Positions 1-6,304 of a DNA stretch of 9,573 nt are shown here, in pieces. Under the pieces are notes generated by a model that made no database searches, was not told the DNA's origin, and worked only from the letters and a program-made list of their open reading frames with translations. The DNA comes from Sulfurovum sp. GTDB lineage: Bacteria > Campylobacterota > Campylobacteria > Campylobacterales > Sulfurovaceae. Position 1 is the stretch's first letter. Every line of letters starts with the position of its first letter. The stretch is taken from contig DQVY01000025.1 in NCBI GenBank assembly GCA_015661535.1, positions 1 to 9,573 on the forward strand, given 5' to 3'. A program made the translations under genes and the position numbers.

Positions 1-245
1 ACAAGTGCAGCAACTTTCGCTTGGCAGACTTCATACACATATACCTTTCTTTCTATAGGAAATCCTTTTTCTTTCACCACTTCATGATATACATAATGAT
101 GTAAAAGTGCTAAACTATGTTCAGCACATAATACTTCTACTGTATCAGTAATATCTTCTATCTCTTTTTCACTTTTTACCGTATAGGTCATGAGTTGAAA
201 TAGACTTTTTGTATTCATGAAATATTTCATAAGCAGTTGCAACAT
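1..245 (-). CDS. DUF302-like protein, N-terminal part (runs off the left edge)
   Basis: An open frame on the minus strand begins with ATG at 245-243 and stays open for 81 codons to the window edge, so the C-terminus is missing. The start is supported by AAGGA six bases upstream on the minus strand. Several in-frame ATGs follow closely (for example codons 6 and 10), but only the first has this ribosome site. The protein begins MLQLLMKYFMNTKSLFQLMT and shows an acidic helix (residues about 25-36), then a His-containing segment (LLHHYVYHEVVKEKGF) and an ending YVYEVCQAKVAALV. The pattern 'KG ... Y.V..VC...A..L' resembles the conserved part of DUF302 proteins, which are small, of unknown biochemical role, and often found near redox or metal genes. 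There is no clear signal peptide. It is transcribed divergently from the ArsR gene and may be under its control. The family call is from recall of the motif, so it is moderate. Confidence 0.6.
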   Translation of the reverse strand, partial: MLQLLMKYFMNTKSLFQLMTYTVKSEKEIEDITDTVEVLCAEHSLALLHHYVYHEVVKEKGFPIERKVYVYEVCQAKVAAL

Positions 246-271
246 TTTAATTCCTTATTTGTTAATTAGGC

Positions 272-295
272 ATTTAGCTAAATACTTGAGAGTAT
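272..295. promoter_or_regulatory. Candidate ArsR operator: two adjacent palindromes
   Basis: A perfect 12-base palindrome ATTTAGCTAAAT (272-283) is followed immediately by ATACT-TGAG-AGTAT (282-295), a 14-base dyad. They lie just upstream of the rightward -10 and at the predicted start point of the leftward transcript. ArsR-family repressors bind AT-rich dyads of this kind as dimers and commonly regulate themselves. That the ArsR protein encoded next door binds here is an inference from position and symmetry. Confidence 0.45.
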
Positions 296-322
296 GGTAT
301 AATAATAAAAATTAAATGTCAA
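294..322 (-). promoter_or_regulatory. Predicted promoter of the leftward DUF302-like gene
   Basis: Read on the minus strand, a consensus -35 TTGACA (322-317) is followed by a 17-base AT-rich spacer and a -10 TACCAT (299-294, four of six matches). Transcription would start near 287 and leave a leader of about 40 bases before the ATG at 245. The -10 overlaps the rightward -10 at 298-303, so the two polymerases could not occupy the region at the same time. Confidence 0.5.
295..303 (+). promoter_or_regulatory. Extended -10 promoter of arsR
   Basis: TGGTATAAT (295-303) is a perfect extended -10 element (TGn plus TATAAT). There is no good -35 box at 17 bases, which is common for the main sigma factor of Campylobacterota. 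The expected transcript start is near 310. That gives a leader of about 20 bases to the ATG at 331 and would leave almost none for the ATG at 316. Confidence 0.6.
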
Positions 323-330
323 GGGTGATC

Positions 331-705
331 ATGCTAGATATGCATCAAAAAATTAAGATTTTTAAAGCTTTGGGGAATGAAACACGATTTTTGATTTTCA
401 AAAATGTATTTACAGGAGGTTATACCTGCTCGATCGATAAAAAAGACCCCAATGTAAAAGTAAGTGCGCATGCAACCTGTGTAAGTACCATAGCCGAACA
501 TTTTGAGTTTTCTTTACCTACTATTTCGAAACATTTAAAAGAGTTACGTGAAGCAAATATAGTCACTATGGAAAAGAAAGGTAATAAAATTTATATAGAA
601 CCAAACATAGAGACAGTAAGAGAACTGGGAGGATGTTTTACCACCCTCGTAGATAATTTTGAAAAGAACCGTGAGTTATTTTTTGATGAATTGACTTTAA
701 GTTAA
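331..705 (+). CDS. ArsR-family metal-sensing transcriptional repressor
   Basis: A 124-residue winged-helix regulator, about the usual length for the family. The start at 331 is preferred over the in-frame ATG at 316. It has AAGGG (321-325) five bases upstream, while 316 has no ribosome site and almost no leader. The order is a dimer helix with KALGNETRFLIF (about 12-23), a loop rich in polar residues (about 28-47), the recognition helix in SLPTISKHLKELREA (about 61-75), a wing with KKGNKIYIEP (about 82-91), and a C-terminal dimer helix. Cys33 and Cys50 flank the loop and Cys102 lies near the last helix. Cys50 aligns with the first Cys of the CVC metal motif of ArsR/CadC, but the second Cys is Ser here, so the metal site must differ. 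The CDF exporter gene follows 32 bases downstream, probably on the same transcript. The sensed metal is probably Zn, Cd or Pb, but the sequence does not settle it. Confidence 0.85.
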   Translation: MLDMHQKIKIFKALGNETRFLIFKNVFTGGYTCSIDKKDPNVKVSAHATCVSTIAEHFEFSLPTISKHLKELREANIVTMEKKGNKIYIEPNIETVRELGGCFTTLVDNFEKNRELFFDELTLS

Positions 706-737
706 TTATATTATTATTCATAACTCAGGAGTAAACC

Positions 738-1643
738 ATGGGACATGACCACAGTCACGACATAAAAAGCTATAACAAAGCCTTCACTATAGGCATCAGT
801 CTAAACATTATCTTTGTCATTATAGAAGCTGTTTATGGCGTGATGGCTGACTCTTTGGCACTCATCGCTGATGCAGGACATAACCTTAGCGATGTGGTGA
901 GTTTACTCTTGGCTTGGGGTGCCATTCATCTGGCGAAGAAAAACCCTACACTCACACGTACCTACGGCTTACGAAAAGTCACGATACTCGCCTCTTTGAC
1001 CTCTGCTATATTACTACTCATAGCACTTGGTGCCATTGCATGGGAAGCACTGGGTCGTTTTTCAGACCCTCAACCCGTAGATGGTATGACTGTCATCATT
1101 GTAGCAGGTATTGGGGTGATCATCAATACTGTCACCGCCCTGCTCTTTATGGAAGGTCAAAAAGATGACCTCAATATACGTGGTGCATACCTGCACATGG
1201 CAGCAGATGCAGGGGTTTCTGTAGGTGTGGTCATCGCAGGTATTGCCATTATGTATACGGGTTGGTTATGGCTTGACCCTGTACTTAGTCTTCTCATTGT
1301 TATGGTGATCTTGGTGAGTACATGGGGTCTACTTAGAGACTCCATTAACCTCTCTATAGATGCTGTACCTAACGGTGTTGATGTCTCTGCCATCAAAACA
1401 TACTTTTTAGGACTTAAAAACGTCAAAGAGATACATGCTTTGCATGTCTGGGCATTGAGTACCACAGAAAATGCGCTTAGCGTCCATCTTGTTTGCCACA
1501 CACTTCCCCAAAATAATACACTCTTAGAAGAGATAGAGAAGTACCTGCATGATACCTTTGATATAGAGCACCTTACCATACAGTTTGAAGCTGACATAGA
1601 GGGCTTTAGCTGCCCACTTGACCGAGAAGAAGGGAAAATCTAA
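738..1643 (+). CDS. czcD: CDF-family divalent cation exporter (CzcD/ZitB-like)
   Basis: A 301-residue inner-membrane exporter that should exchange cytoplasmic Zn2+ (or Cd2+) for protons. The N-terminus is short and His-rich (MGHDHSHD). Six membrane segments follow (roughly 14-35, 40-60, 84-104, 117-137, 152-172, 178-197). The transport site is clear: DAGHNLSD in segment 2 gives His48 and Asp52, and HMAAD in segment 5 gives His153 and Asp157. This is the two-His, two-Asp arrangement known for Zn/Cd transporters, as opposed to the all-Asp type of iron or manganese members. The cytoplasmic domain (about 205-290) carries EIHALHVWALS and further His residues (233, 236, 250, 254, 271), typical of the metal-binding dimer domain. 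AGGAG (727-731) lies six bases before the ATG. It follows arsR by 32 bases and probably shares its metal-induced promoter. The length is normal. The subfamily symbol is an assignment by similarity of motifs only. Confidence 0.93.
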   Translation: MGHDHSHDIKSYNKAFTIGISLNIIFVIIEAVYGVMADSLALIADAGHNLSDVVSLLLAWGAIHLAKKNPTLTRTYGLRKVTILASLTSAILLLIALGAIAWEALGRFSDPQPVDGMTVIIVAGIGVIINTVTALLFMEGQKDDLNIRGAYLHMAADAGVSVGVVIAGIAIMYTGWLWLDPVLSLLIVMVILVSTWGLLRDSINLSIDAVPNGVDVSAIKTYFLGLKNVKEIHALHVWALSTTENALSVHLVCHTLPQNNTLLEEIEKYLHDTFDIEHLTIQFEADIEGFSCPLDREEGKI

Positions 1644-1684
1644 ATTTTATTTTGAGAATATAGTTTCATAAATCAGCGCTTCTG

Positions 1685-1693
1685 TGCTATACT
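1685..1693 (+). promoter_or_regulatory. Extended -10 promoter of the diguanylate cyclase gene
   Basis: TGCTATACT (1685-1693) matches an extended -10 (TGn plus TATACT). The leader to the ATG at 1727 would be about 27 bases. No convincing -35 is visible (TTTCAT at 1664-1669 is the nearest, with an 18-base spacer). The element suggests that the cyclase is transcribed separately from the CDF gene. Confidence 0.45.
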
Positions 1694-1726
1694 CAATAAA
1701 AATTGTATATAGCTGGAGAGCATACT

Positions 1727-3424
1727 ATGTATAAGTTACTTTATTTCTTTTTTATATACTTATACTTCTCCACAACACTCTTTGCAAACAGTTCCAATCC
1801 TTCTATTGATATATCCTCTTCCCATCATACTATTGGAAAATATACCAGTATATATGAGGACATTACATCCTCTTTAAAGATTTCAGATATTCTAAAACTT
1901 CCTGAAACATCGTTTGCACTTCTACATACATCTGTTTCAAGTCAAGGTTTTTCCGAATCATCATTTTGGTACACATTTAAAGTCAATAATCCTCAAAAAA
2001 CACCCCTGTCAAGACTTTTAATATTTGCACCTGCATGGCTTGATCATATTGAAGTTTATATTCTTTCCAAAGAGGGGGAGATTCAGAGATACAAAGGTGG
2101 TAATCGGTCTCATTACAGCAACAGAGCACTTCCTCATTACCTGACAAACTTTAAACATTCTTTTCGAACAGGAGAATCAAAAGTCTATATAAAAGTACAA
2201 ACAAGAGACCCTCTCATTCTTTCAATTTCACTTATGGATGAACACACTTTCCTTTCAGAAAATACTTTTTTATCTCTTTTCATAGGTTTTTTCTACGGTG
2301 GTATGATTGCATTACTTGTTTATAATCTTTTTCTCTATTTTGGCATAAAGAAGAACTACTATCTTTTTTATGTTTTCTACTTATTCACTTTTTTACTGGT
2401 CAATGCTGCATATAACGGCTATACATTTATGTATATGTTCTATGATCTTCCCGAAGTACAGAACTGGGCACAAGCCATACTTTCCTACATTTTTATCTGT
2501 GCCGCCCTGCTTTTTGCTATGTCATTTCTAGATCTAAAAGAACATCACCCAAAATTATATCAATCAAGCGTCTATCTACGTTATTTTATAATCATTCTTG
2601 CTCTTTCTTCTTCAATACTGGGAGGATACCATTTGAGTATTATGTTTGGTATCATATCTGTTATGATAGGTAGCATATACATCACACTGGTTGCACTCTA
2701 TTCATGGATGAAAGGTAGCCGCTATGCAAGATTTTTTCTACTTGGTTCTATAAGTGGACTGATAGGCATCTCTATCACTGCGATGACACTTTTGTCTTTT
2801 ATTCCCTATTCTTATTTTACTTTTAAGGCAAGTGATTTTGGTATGTTCATCGATTTGATGATGCTTTCTTTTGCACTTGCAGACCGTATGAAAATCACGC
2901 AAGAAGAAAAAATAAAAGCTGAACAGGATGCACAAACAGATATCTTGACGGGTTTGTTGAACAGAAGAGCGTATTACGCTATATCTAATATTGAATCTAA
3001 AAAGCTTTCACGTCAATATAGAGATTTTTCTGTCATGATGTTGGATATTGATAATTTTAAGCAAGTCAACGATACCTATGGACATCATGTCGGTGACCTT
3101 TTACTTCAGAAAGTGTCAAAGGCTATGAAAGACAGTATAAGAGAATTTGATTACATATTCAGGATCGGTGGCGATGAGTTTATACTCTTCCTGACAGAGA
3201 CCAATGAAAAAGAAGCGTATCAATTGGCTAATCGTTTATGTGAGACTATTGCTCAGATAGATATTCCTCTAACAAGTGGGGATCTTGTGTTTAGTTGCAG
3301 TATTGGTATAGGTACTTTCAGACGTAGTGATAAACATATAGAAATGACAGTAAAACGTGCAGATGATGCACTCTATGCAGTGAAAGAAGATGGGAAAAAC
3401 AGTGTAAAAATAAGTAATAACTAA
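1727..3424 (+). CDS. Membrane diguanylate cyclase with 7TMR-DISM sensor
   Basis: A 565-residue sensor enzyme that should make c-di-GMP from two GTP. The ATG at 1727 is chosen because GGAGAG (1715-1720) lies six bases upstream. A TTG at 1703 is in frame but lacks a ribosome site and would put residues ahead of the signal peptide. The order is a signal peptide (1-20, cleavage near LFA-NS), a periplasmic DISMED2-type beta domain (about 40-165, with SSFWYTFKVNNP and APAWLDHIEVYIL), seven membrane segments (about 180-385), a short linker helix, then GGDEF (about 400-560). The cyclase site is intact: DILTGLLNRR, DIDNFKQVND, and GGDEF at 481-485. An RxxD inhibitory site (Arg472, Asp475) lies five residues before it, so product feedback is likely. 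It sits between two metal-efflux modules, with its own promoter, and looks more AT-rich with more TTT/TTA codons than its neighbours. Its ligand is unknown; DISM domains are thought to bind small molecules or carbohydrates. Confidence 0.92.
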   Translation: MYKLLYFFFIYLYFSTTLFANSSNPSIDISSSHHTIGKYTSIYEDITSSLKISDILKLPETSFALLHTSVSSQGFSESSFWYTFKVNNPQKTPLSRLLIFAPAWLDHIEVYILSKEGEIQRYKGGNRSHYSNRALPHYLTNFKHSFRTGESKVYIKVQTRDPLILSISLMDEHTFLSENTFLSLFIGFFYGGMIALLVYNLFLYFGIKKNYYLFYVFYLFTFLLVNAAYNGYTFMYMFYDLPEVQNWAQAILSYIFICAALLFAMSFLDLKEHHPKLYQSSVYLRYFIIILALSSSILGGYHLSIMFGIISVMIGSIYITLVALYSWMKGSRYARFFLLGSISGLIGISITAMTLLSFIPYSYFTFKASDFGMFIDLMMLSFALADRMKITQEEKIKAEQDAQTDILTGLLNRRAYYAISNIESKKLSRQYRDFSVMMLDIDNFKQVNDTYGHHVGDLLLQKVSKAMKDSIREFDYIFRIGGDEFILFLTETNEKEAYQLANRLCETIAQIDIPLTSGDLVFSCSIGIGTFRRSDKHIEMTVKRADDALYAVKEDGKNSVKISNN

Positions 3425-3430
3425 ACCCCA

Positions 3431-3440
3431 TTAAGCTTAA
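3431..3440. promoter_or_regulatory. Perfect palindrome upstream of the czc promoter
   Basis: TTAAGCTTAA is a perfect 10-base palindrome just after the diguanylate cyclase stop and five bases upstream of the predicted -35 of the czc operon. It shares the form TTwAGCTwAA with the palindrome in the arsR control region (273-282). It has no loop and no T-run, so it is not a terminator. An operator role is only an inference. Confidence 0.3.
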
Positions 3441-3444
3441 AATC

Positions 3445-3473
3445 TTTACATATTAAACCTTTTTCGCTACACT
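3445..3473 (+). promoter_or_regulatory. Predicted promoter of the czc efflux operon
   Basis: TTTACA (3445-3450, five of six to TTGACA), a 17-base spacer, and TACACT (3468-3473, four of six to TATAAT) give a reasonable main-sigma promoter. The start point would be near 3480, about 19 bases before the TTG start at 3499. It would transcribe all four downstream efflux genes. Confidence 0.45.
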
Positions 3474-3498
3474 ACATCAAATCTAATAAGGCAAAACA

Positions 3499-3804
3499 TT
3501 GAAAAAGAATTTTATACAATTTCTATTATTGTTCTCTCTCTTCTTCAATATTTCCCATGCCTCTATGATTGCTATAGAAGACAACTGTCACCATGAAACT
3601 ACACATGAGTATGTTACAGAACAATCACAGTCAAGTGACTGTGGTGACCTATGCGACATTCACCATCTTTTTCATTTTACGGCCATTTTAGACACCCCAT
3701 TATTTAACTTTGCGCCATTAAAAGTACAAACACACTTTATGCAAAAAACAACACGCTACACCCCTCCATTTCAAGAAACAAGCATTAGACCTCCTATAGC
3801 CTAA
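3499..3804 (+). CDS. Small exported Cys/His-rich protein, CzcI-like
   Basis: A 101-residue protein starting with TTG at 3499. The start is set by TAAGG (3487-3491) seven bases upstream, and by the fact that the reading from this codon gives a complete signal peptide (MKKNFIQFLLLFSLFFNISHA, cleavage after about residue 21). The mature part has two metal-ligand clusters: Cys30-His31-His32 with His36, and Cys48, Cys52, His55, His56, His59 in DCGDLCDIHHLFHF. It ends with a Pro-rich tail (RPPIA). Small periplasmic proteins of this size and style, called CzcI in beta-proteobacteria, are often the first gene before czcCBA, where they are thought to modulate expression or metal handling. The position (67 bases before the channel gene) and composition fit that. 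A direct homology cannot be shown from the sequence alone, so 'CzcI-like' is a call by context and pattern. Confidence 0.7.
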   Translation: MKKNFIQFLLLFSLFFNISHASMIAIEDNCHHETTHEYVTEQSQSSDCGDLCDIHHLFHFTAILDTPLFNFAPLKVQTHFMQKTTRYTPPFQETSIRPPIA

Positions 3805-3870
3805 TCTGCACTACCACACCCTAGTTCTCTTTAGAACACACTTTACATTAAAAAAATTACAGGAAAATTT

Positions 3871-5046
3871 ATGAAAAAAATCATTATGATTTTTTTGTCT
3901 TTTTCTCTCTTTTCTTTTGGAATGAGTTATGAAAAATTCAAAAAACTGACACTAAAAAATGCAAAAGTGCTTCAAAGCCAAGCACTCACCATGAAAACAA
4001 CACAAGAGCAAAACAACATTCTCTTACGTGCACAAAACCCTACACTAAGCCTTGAAGCTTCACGTTTTGACCCAAAGCAGTCAGGATCAAGCTTCAACTA
4101 CTCTGCCTTTATTACCCAGCAGATCCGTATGCCTAACTACTATGGTGGCCTTGAAGACAAAGCCTCTGCACAACTGCAACTGCAAAATGCCTATGTGACA
4201 GATGGTCGTGCCGGATACATCCGTGCACTTGAAAAGTTTTATACAGAATATGTTTATCAAAGCAAACTGCTTGCACTGCTTCAAGATGAGTACACACTCT
4301 CAAAAAAAGTAACCGACATAGTCAAACAGCGCTATGACAGTGGTTCAGAGAACAAAGTATCTTACCTGCAGGCAAAAACAGACACGATCGCGCTTAAAAC
4401 ACAAATGTACACAACAAGACAGGCAATGAAAACACTGTACTATCAACTTTTGGCTATTGCGGGTCTAAAAAACAATGTCAGTTTATCAAAGCAGTTTATC
4501 TACTCTGTTTCCAAAGAAAAGTACAGCAAGTCAAATATCAATACCAAAAAACAGATCCTCGCTGCCAAACAAAAACTCCTGCAGAGCCAGGTACGTATGA
4601 ATGACAGTACTATCAACAACTTTCAACTCTATGGTGGCATGGAAGATGAGCCGGACCAGTCTATTTTAAGGGTTGGGATCAATATCCCTTTCCCTATCTT
4701 TAACAGAAAATCTGAAGAGAAACAACTTGCAAAACTCCAAGCTGAACAACTAAAACTGGACAAAGAGCAACTGGACATAGATCTATATTCTCAGGAAAAA
4801 ATGTTTAAAGCCTCCATACAAGAGCTTTCAGCACAATATTATGCACTTAGAAGTCTCAGAACAGAACAAAAAGCACTTTATGCTTTACTGCAAGAAGGCT
4901 ACCGTATAGCACAAGGTTCCATTTTTGTGATGATGTCTGCAAAAAACAAACTCATCCAAACACAAAAAACACTCCTTCAAACACAAAAAATGATCAATAC
5001 ACAAAAAATCGAACTACATTACCTACAAGGACACTACAATGACTAA
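3871..5046 (+). CDS. czcC: CzcC-like outer membrane efflux channel (TolC family)
   Basis: A 391-residue outer-membrane factor that should form the trimeric exit duct of the metal efflux complex. A signal peptide is seen at 1-18 (MKKIIMIFLSFSLFSFGM). The rest consists of two TolC-type repeats of long helices and short beta segments. VKQRYDSGSENKVSYLQAKT (151-170) is the usual 'RY..G......L.A' helix of the first repeat, and RVGINIPFPIFNRK (267-280) is the hallmark beta strand and turn of the CzcC branch, followed by a helix rich in Lys, Glu and Gln. The C-terminal helix has a repeated TQK pattern (QTQKTLLQTQKMINTQK). The length is near the family's usual 400. AGGA (3861-3864) is six bases from the ATG. 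The last 8 bases overlap the start of the adaptor gene, so the two are translationally coupled. Substrate specificity is not set by this subunit. Confidence 0.9.
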   Translation: MKKIIMIFLSFSLFSFGMSYEKFKKLTLKNAKVLQSQALTMKTTQEQNNILLRAQNPTLSLEASRFDPKQSGSSFNYSAFITQQIRMPNYYGGLEDKASAQLQLQNAYVTDGRAGYIRALEKFYTEYVYQSKLLALLQDEYTLSKKVTDIVKQRYDSGSENKVSYLQAKTDTIALKTQMYTTRQAMKTLYYQLLAIAGLKNNVSLSKQFIYSVSKEKYSKSNINTKKQILAAKQKLLQSQVRMNDSTINNFQLYGGMEDEPDQSILRVGINIPFPIFNRKSEEKQLAKLQAEQLKLDKEQLDIDLYSQEKMFKASIQELSAQYYALRSLRTEQKALYALLQEGYRIAQGSIFVMMSAKNKLIQTQKTLLQTQKMINTQKIELHYLQGHYND

Positions 5047-6295
5047 AACGATACTTTTTCTACTTCCGTTACTTGCTTTCTCTTCTCCAATAAAAGTAGA
5101 ACATGCTCAAGAAAAGCCTTTGGGTAAGATCATACAGGCCAATGCGCAGATCACCCAACTCTCAGACCAGCAGCAAACGATCGTTTCTCGTCTGTCAGGA
5201 CACTTGGAAGCCTATTATGTCAAACCGGGACAGCATGTTTCCAAAGGTGATAAAGTGGTTCTCATAGAATCCATAGAACTCTCTAAGATGACGGCTGAAT
5301 ATTTAGCATTGAACAAACAACTTGAAGCAGCCAAAAAACAAAAAAGAACTGCTATAACCTTACACAAAAAAGGACTTGCATCACAAAATGATGCAAGTAA
5401 TGCCATCATCGCACTTGAGAATATACGCAGCCAGAAAGATACCTTGGCTTCCCAGTTAAGCTCATTGGGAGTAGACCCAACAACACTTAAAAAAACCACA
5501 GATCAGTTTATACTCTATGCCCATGCTGATGGTACGGTGGGTACTATACTTGCACCACTTCATACCAATGTTACCGCACAGACAGAACTTGTTACACTTG
5601 TGAAGCAAAGTGGGTATTATGCGACGGCTTTTATCTCTGCGAATCATGCTATGCATGTCTCAAAAGAGACACAGGGATGGATTAAAATTGGTCACAAAAG
5701 TTACCATGCATCGTTTGTACAGCTCATGCCAAATATCGATCAAGAGACACAACGGGCAAAAGTACTTTTCAAGATCAATGAAAGTCCCAAAAACCTTCTT
5801 TTAGGTGCATTTACACAAATGGACATCTCATTAGAAGCCAGAAAAAATGTAGTGATGGTAAAAAAATCTGCCCTTACACTCTATAAGGGTGAGTGGGTTG
5901 TATTTGTAGAGAAAGAACATAAGGAAGCTGCTCATCATGAAGAGAAATCAGACCATGACCACGACAATGAAAAAGCAGCACATGATGAGCATGACCACAA
6001 GGCTGAGAAAAAAGAAGAAGCACATGGACATGATGACCACGGTCATGATACACACAAAGAAGAAAAAGGGCATGAAGAACATGCAGACAAAGATCATGAC
6101 GAGAAAGAAGAAGGTCATGGCGAACATGAGGAAGAAGAATCTCCTTACGATGCAAAAGTGGTTGAGATCATCGCTTATGTAGGAGATGAGATAGCAGTGA
6201 AAGGTCTTAACGCAGGTGAAGAGTATGTCTCTGATGGTGTCTACTTTGTGAAGTCTATGCTACTGAAGTCTTCTCTTGGCGAACACGGTCATTAG
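5039..6295 (+). CDS. czcB: CzcB-like periplasmic adaptor with a long His-rich insert
   Basis: A 418-residue membrane fusion protein linking the RND pump to the outer membrane channel. A signal peptide lies at 1-16. The order is a lipoyl half-motif (about 47-79, with SGHLEAYYVKPGQHVSKGDK), a coiled-coil hairpin (about 80-155), the second lipoyl half (about 157-190, AHADGTVGTI), a beta barrel (about 190-266), and a membrane-proximal domain (about 268-290 and 370-410). That last domain is split by an insert of about 75 residues rich in His, Asp, Glu and Lys. It has 18 His between 294 and 363, in HDHD, HDEHDH and HGHDDHGHD runs. The protein ends with EHGH. Such regions bind Zn2+ or Ni2+, so a metal-scavenging role is likely. 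AAGGA (5027-5031) lies inside the end of the channel gene, seven bases before the ATG. The pump gene follows after 9 bases. Confidence 0.9.
   Translation: MTKTILFLLPLLAFSSPIKVEHAQEKPLGKIIQANAQITQLSDQQQTIVSRLSGHLEAYYVKPGQHVSKGDKVVLIESIELSKMTAEYLALNKQLEAAKKQKRTAITLHKKGLASQNDASNAIIALENIRSQKDTLASQLSSLGVDPTTLKKTTDQFILYAHADGTVGTILAPLHTNVTAQTELVTLVKQSGYYATAFISANHAMHVSKETQGWIKIGHKSYHASFVQLMPNIDQETQRAKVLFKINESPKNLLLGAFTQMDISLEARKNVVMVKKSALTLYKGEWVVFVEKEHKEAAHHEEKSDHDHDNEKAAHDEHDHKAEKKEEAHGHDDHGHDTHKEEKGHEEHADKDHDEKEEGHGEHEEEESPYDAKVVEIIAYVGDEIAVKGLNAGEEYVSDGVYFVKSMLLKSSLGEHGH
5374..5398. repeat. Perfect inverted repeat inside czcB (10-base arms, 5-base loop)
   Basis: ACTTGCATCA (5374-5383), loop CAAAA, and TGATGCAAGT (5389-5398) are exact reverse complements. 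The site lies within the codons for GLASQNDASN at the tip-proximal part of the adaptor's coiled coil. The stem would form in the mRNA. There is no T-run after it. It may be a chance result of coding. Confidence 0.6.
5918..6127 (+). repeat. Low-complexity His/Asp/Glu-coding stretch within czcB
   Basis: This stretch encodes residues 294-363 of the adaptor, in which 18 of 70 residues are His and most others are Asp, Glu, Lys or Ala. At the base level it is built from repeated CATGA, GACCA and GAAGAA words, which also explains the open frames seen on other strands here. It is in frame, with no stop or shift, and both flanks are normal adaptor sequence. It is a simple-sequence region that can change length by slippage. 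Confidence 0.8.
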
Positions 6296-6304
6296 GAGCA
6301 TAGT

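Noticed and set aside
316..330. Upstream ATG that would lengthen the ArsR protein by five residues
   Set aside because: It has no ribosome site and lies about six bases from the predicted transcript start, while the ATG at 331 has AAGGG at good spacing.
691..717. Possible internal promoter (TTGACT and TATTAT) before the CDF gene
   Set aside because: The spacer is only 15 bases and the region is AT-rich; co-transcription with arsR explains the gene.
1157..1597. Antisense 146-codon open frame inside the CDF gene
   Set aside because: It is a complementary shadow of the exporter's codons; the translation is Ser/Thr-rich without domain features.
1703..1726. In-frame TTG upstream of the diguanylate cyclase ATG
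   Set aside because: No ribosome site precedes it, and the ATG at 1727 has GGAGAG six bases upstream and begins directly with the signal peptide.
3824..3837. Hairpin GTTCT-CTTT-AGAAC between the CzcI-like and CzcC-like genes
   Set aside because: A five-base stem with no T-run is too weak to call a terminator, and the genes read as one operon.
4941..5008. Four runs of six A near the end of czcC, possible slippage sites
   Set aside because: Such runs are common in AT-rich coding DNA and here encode a regular TQK helix; the frame is intact.
5874..6182. Open frames on both strands across the adaptor's His-rich region
   Set aside because: They are shadows of low-complexity codons, with Met- or His-biased nonsense translations and no ribosome sites.
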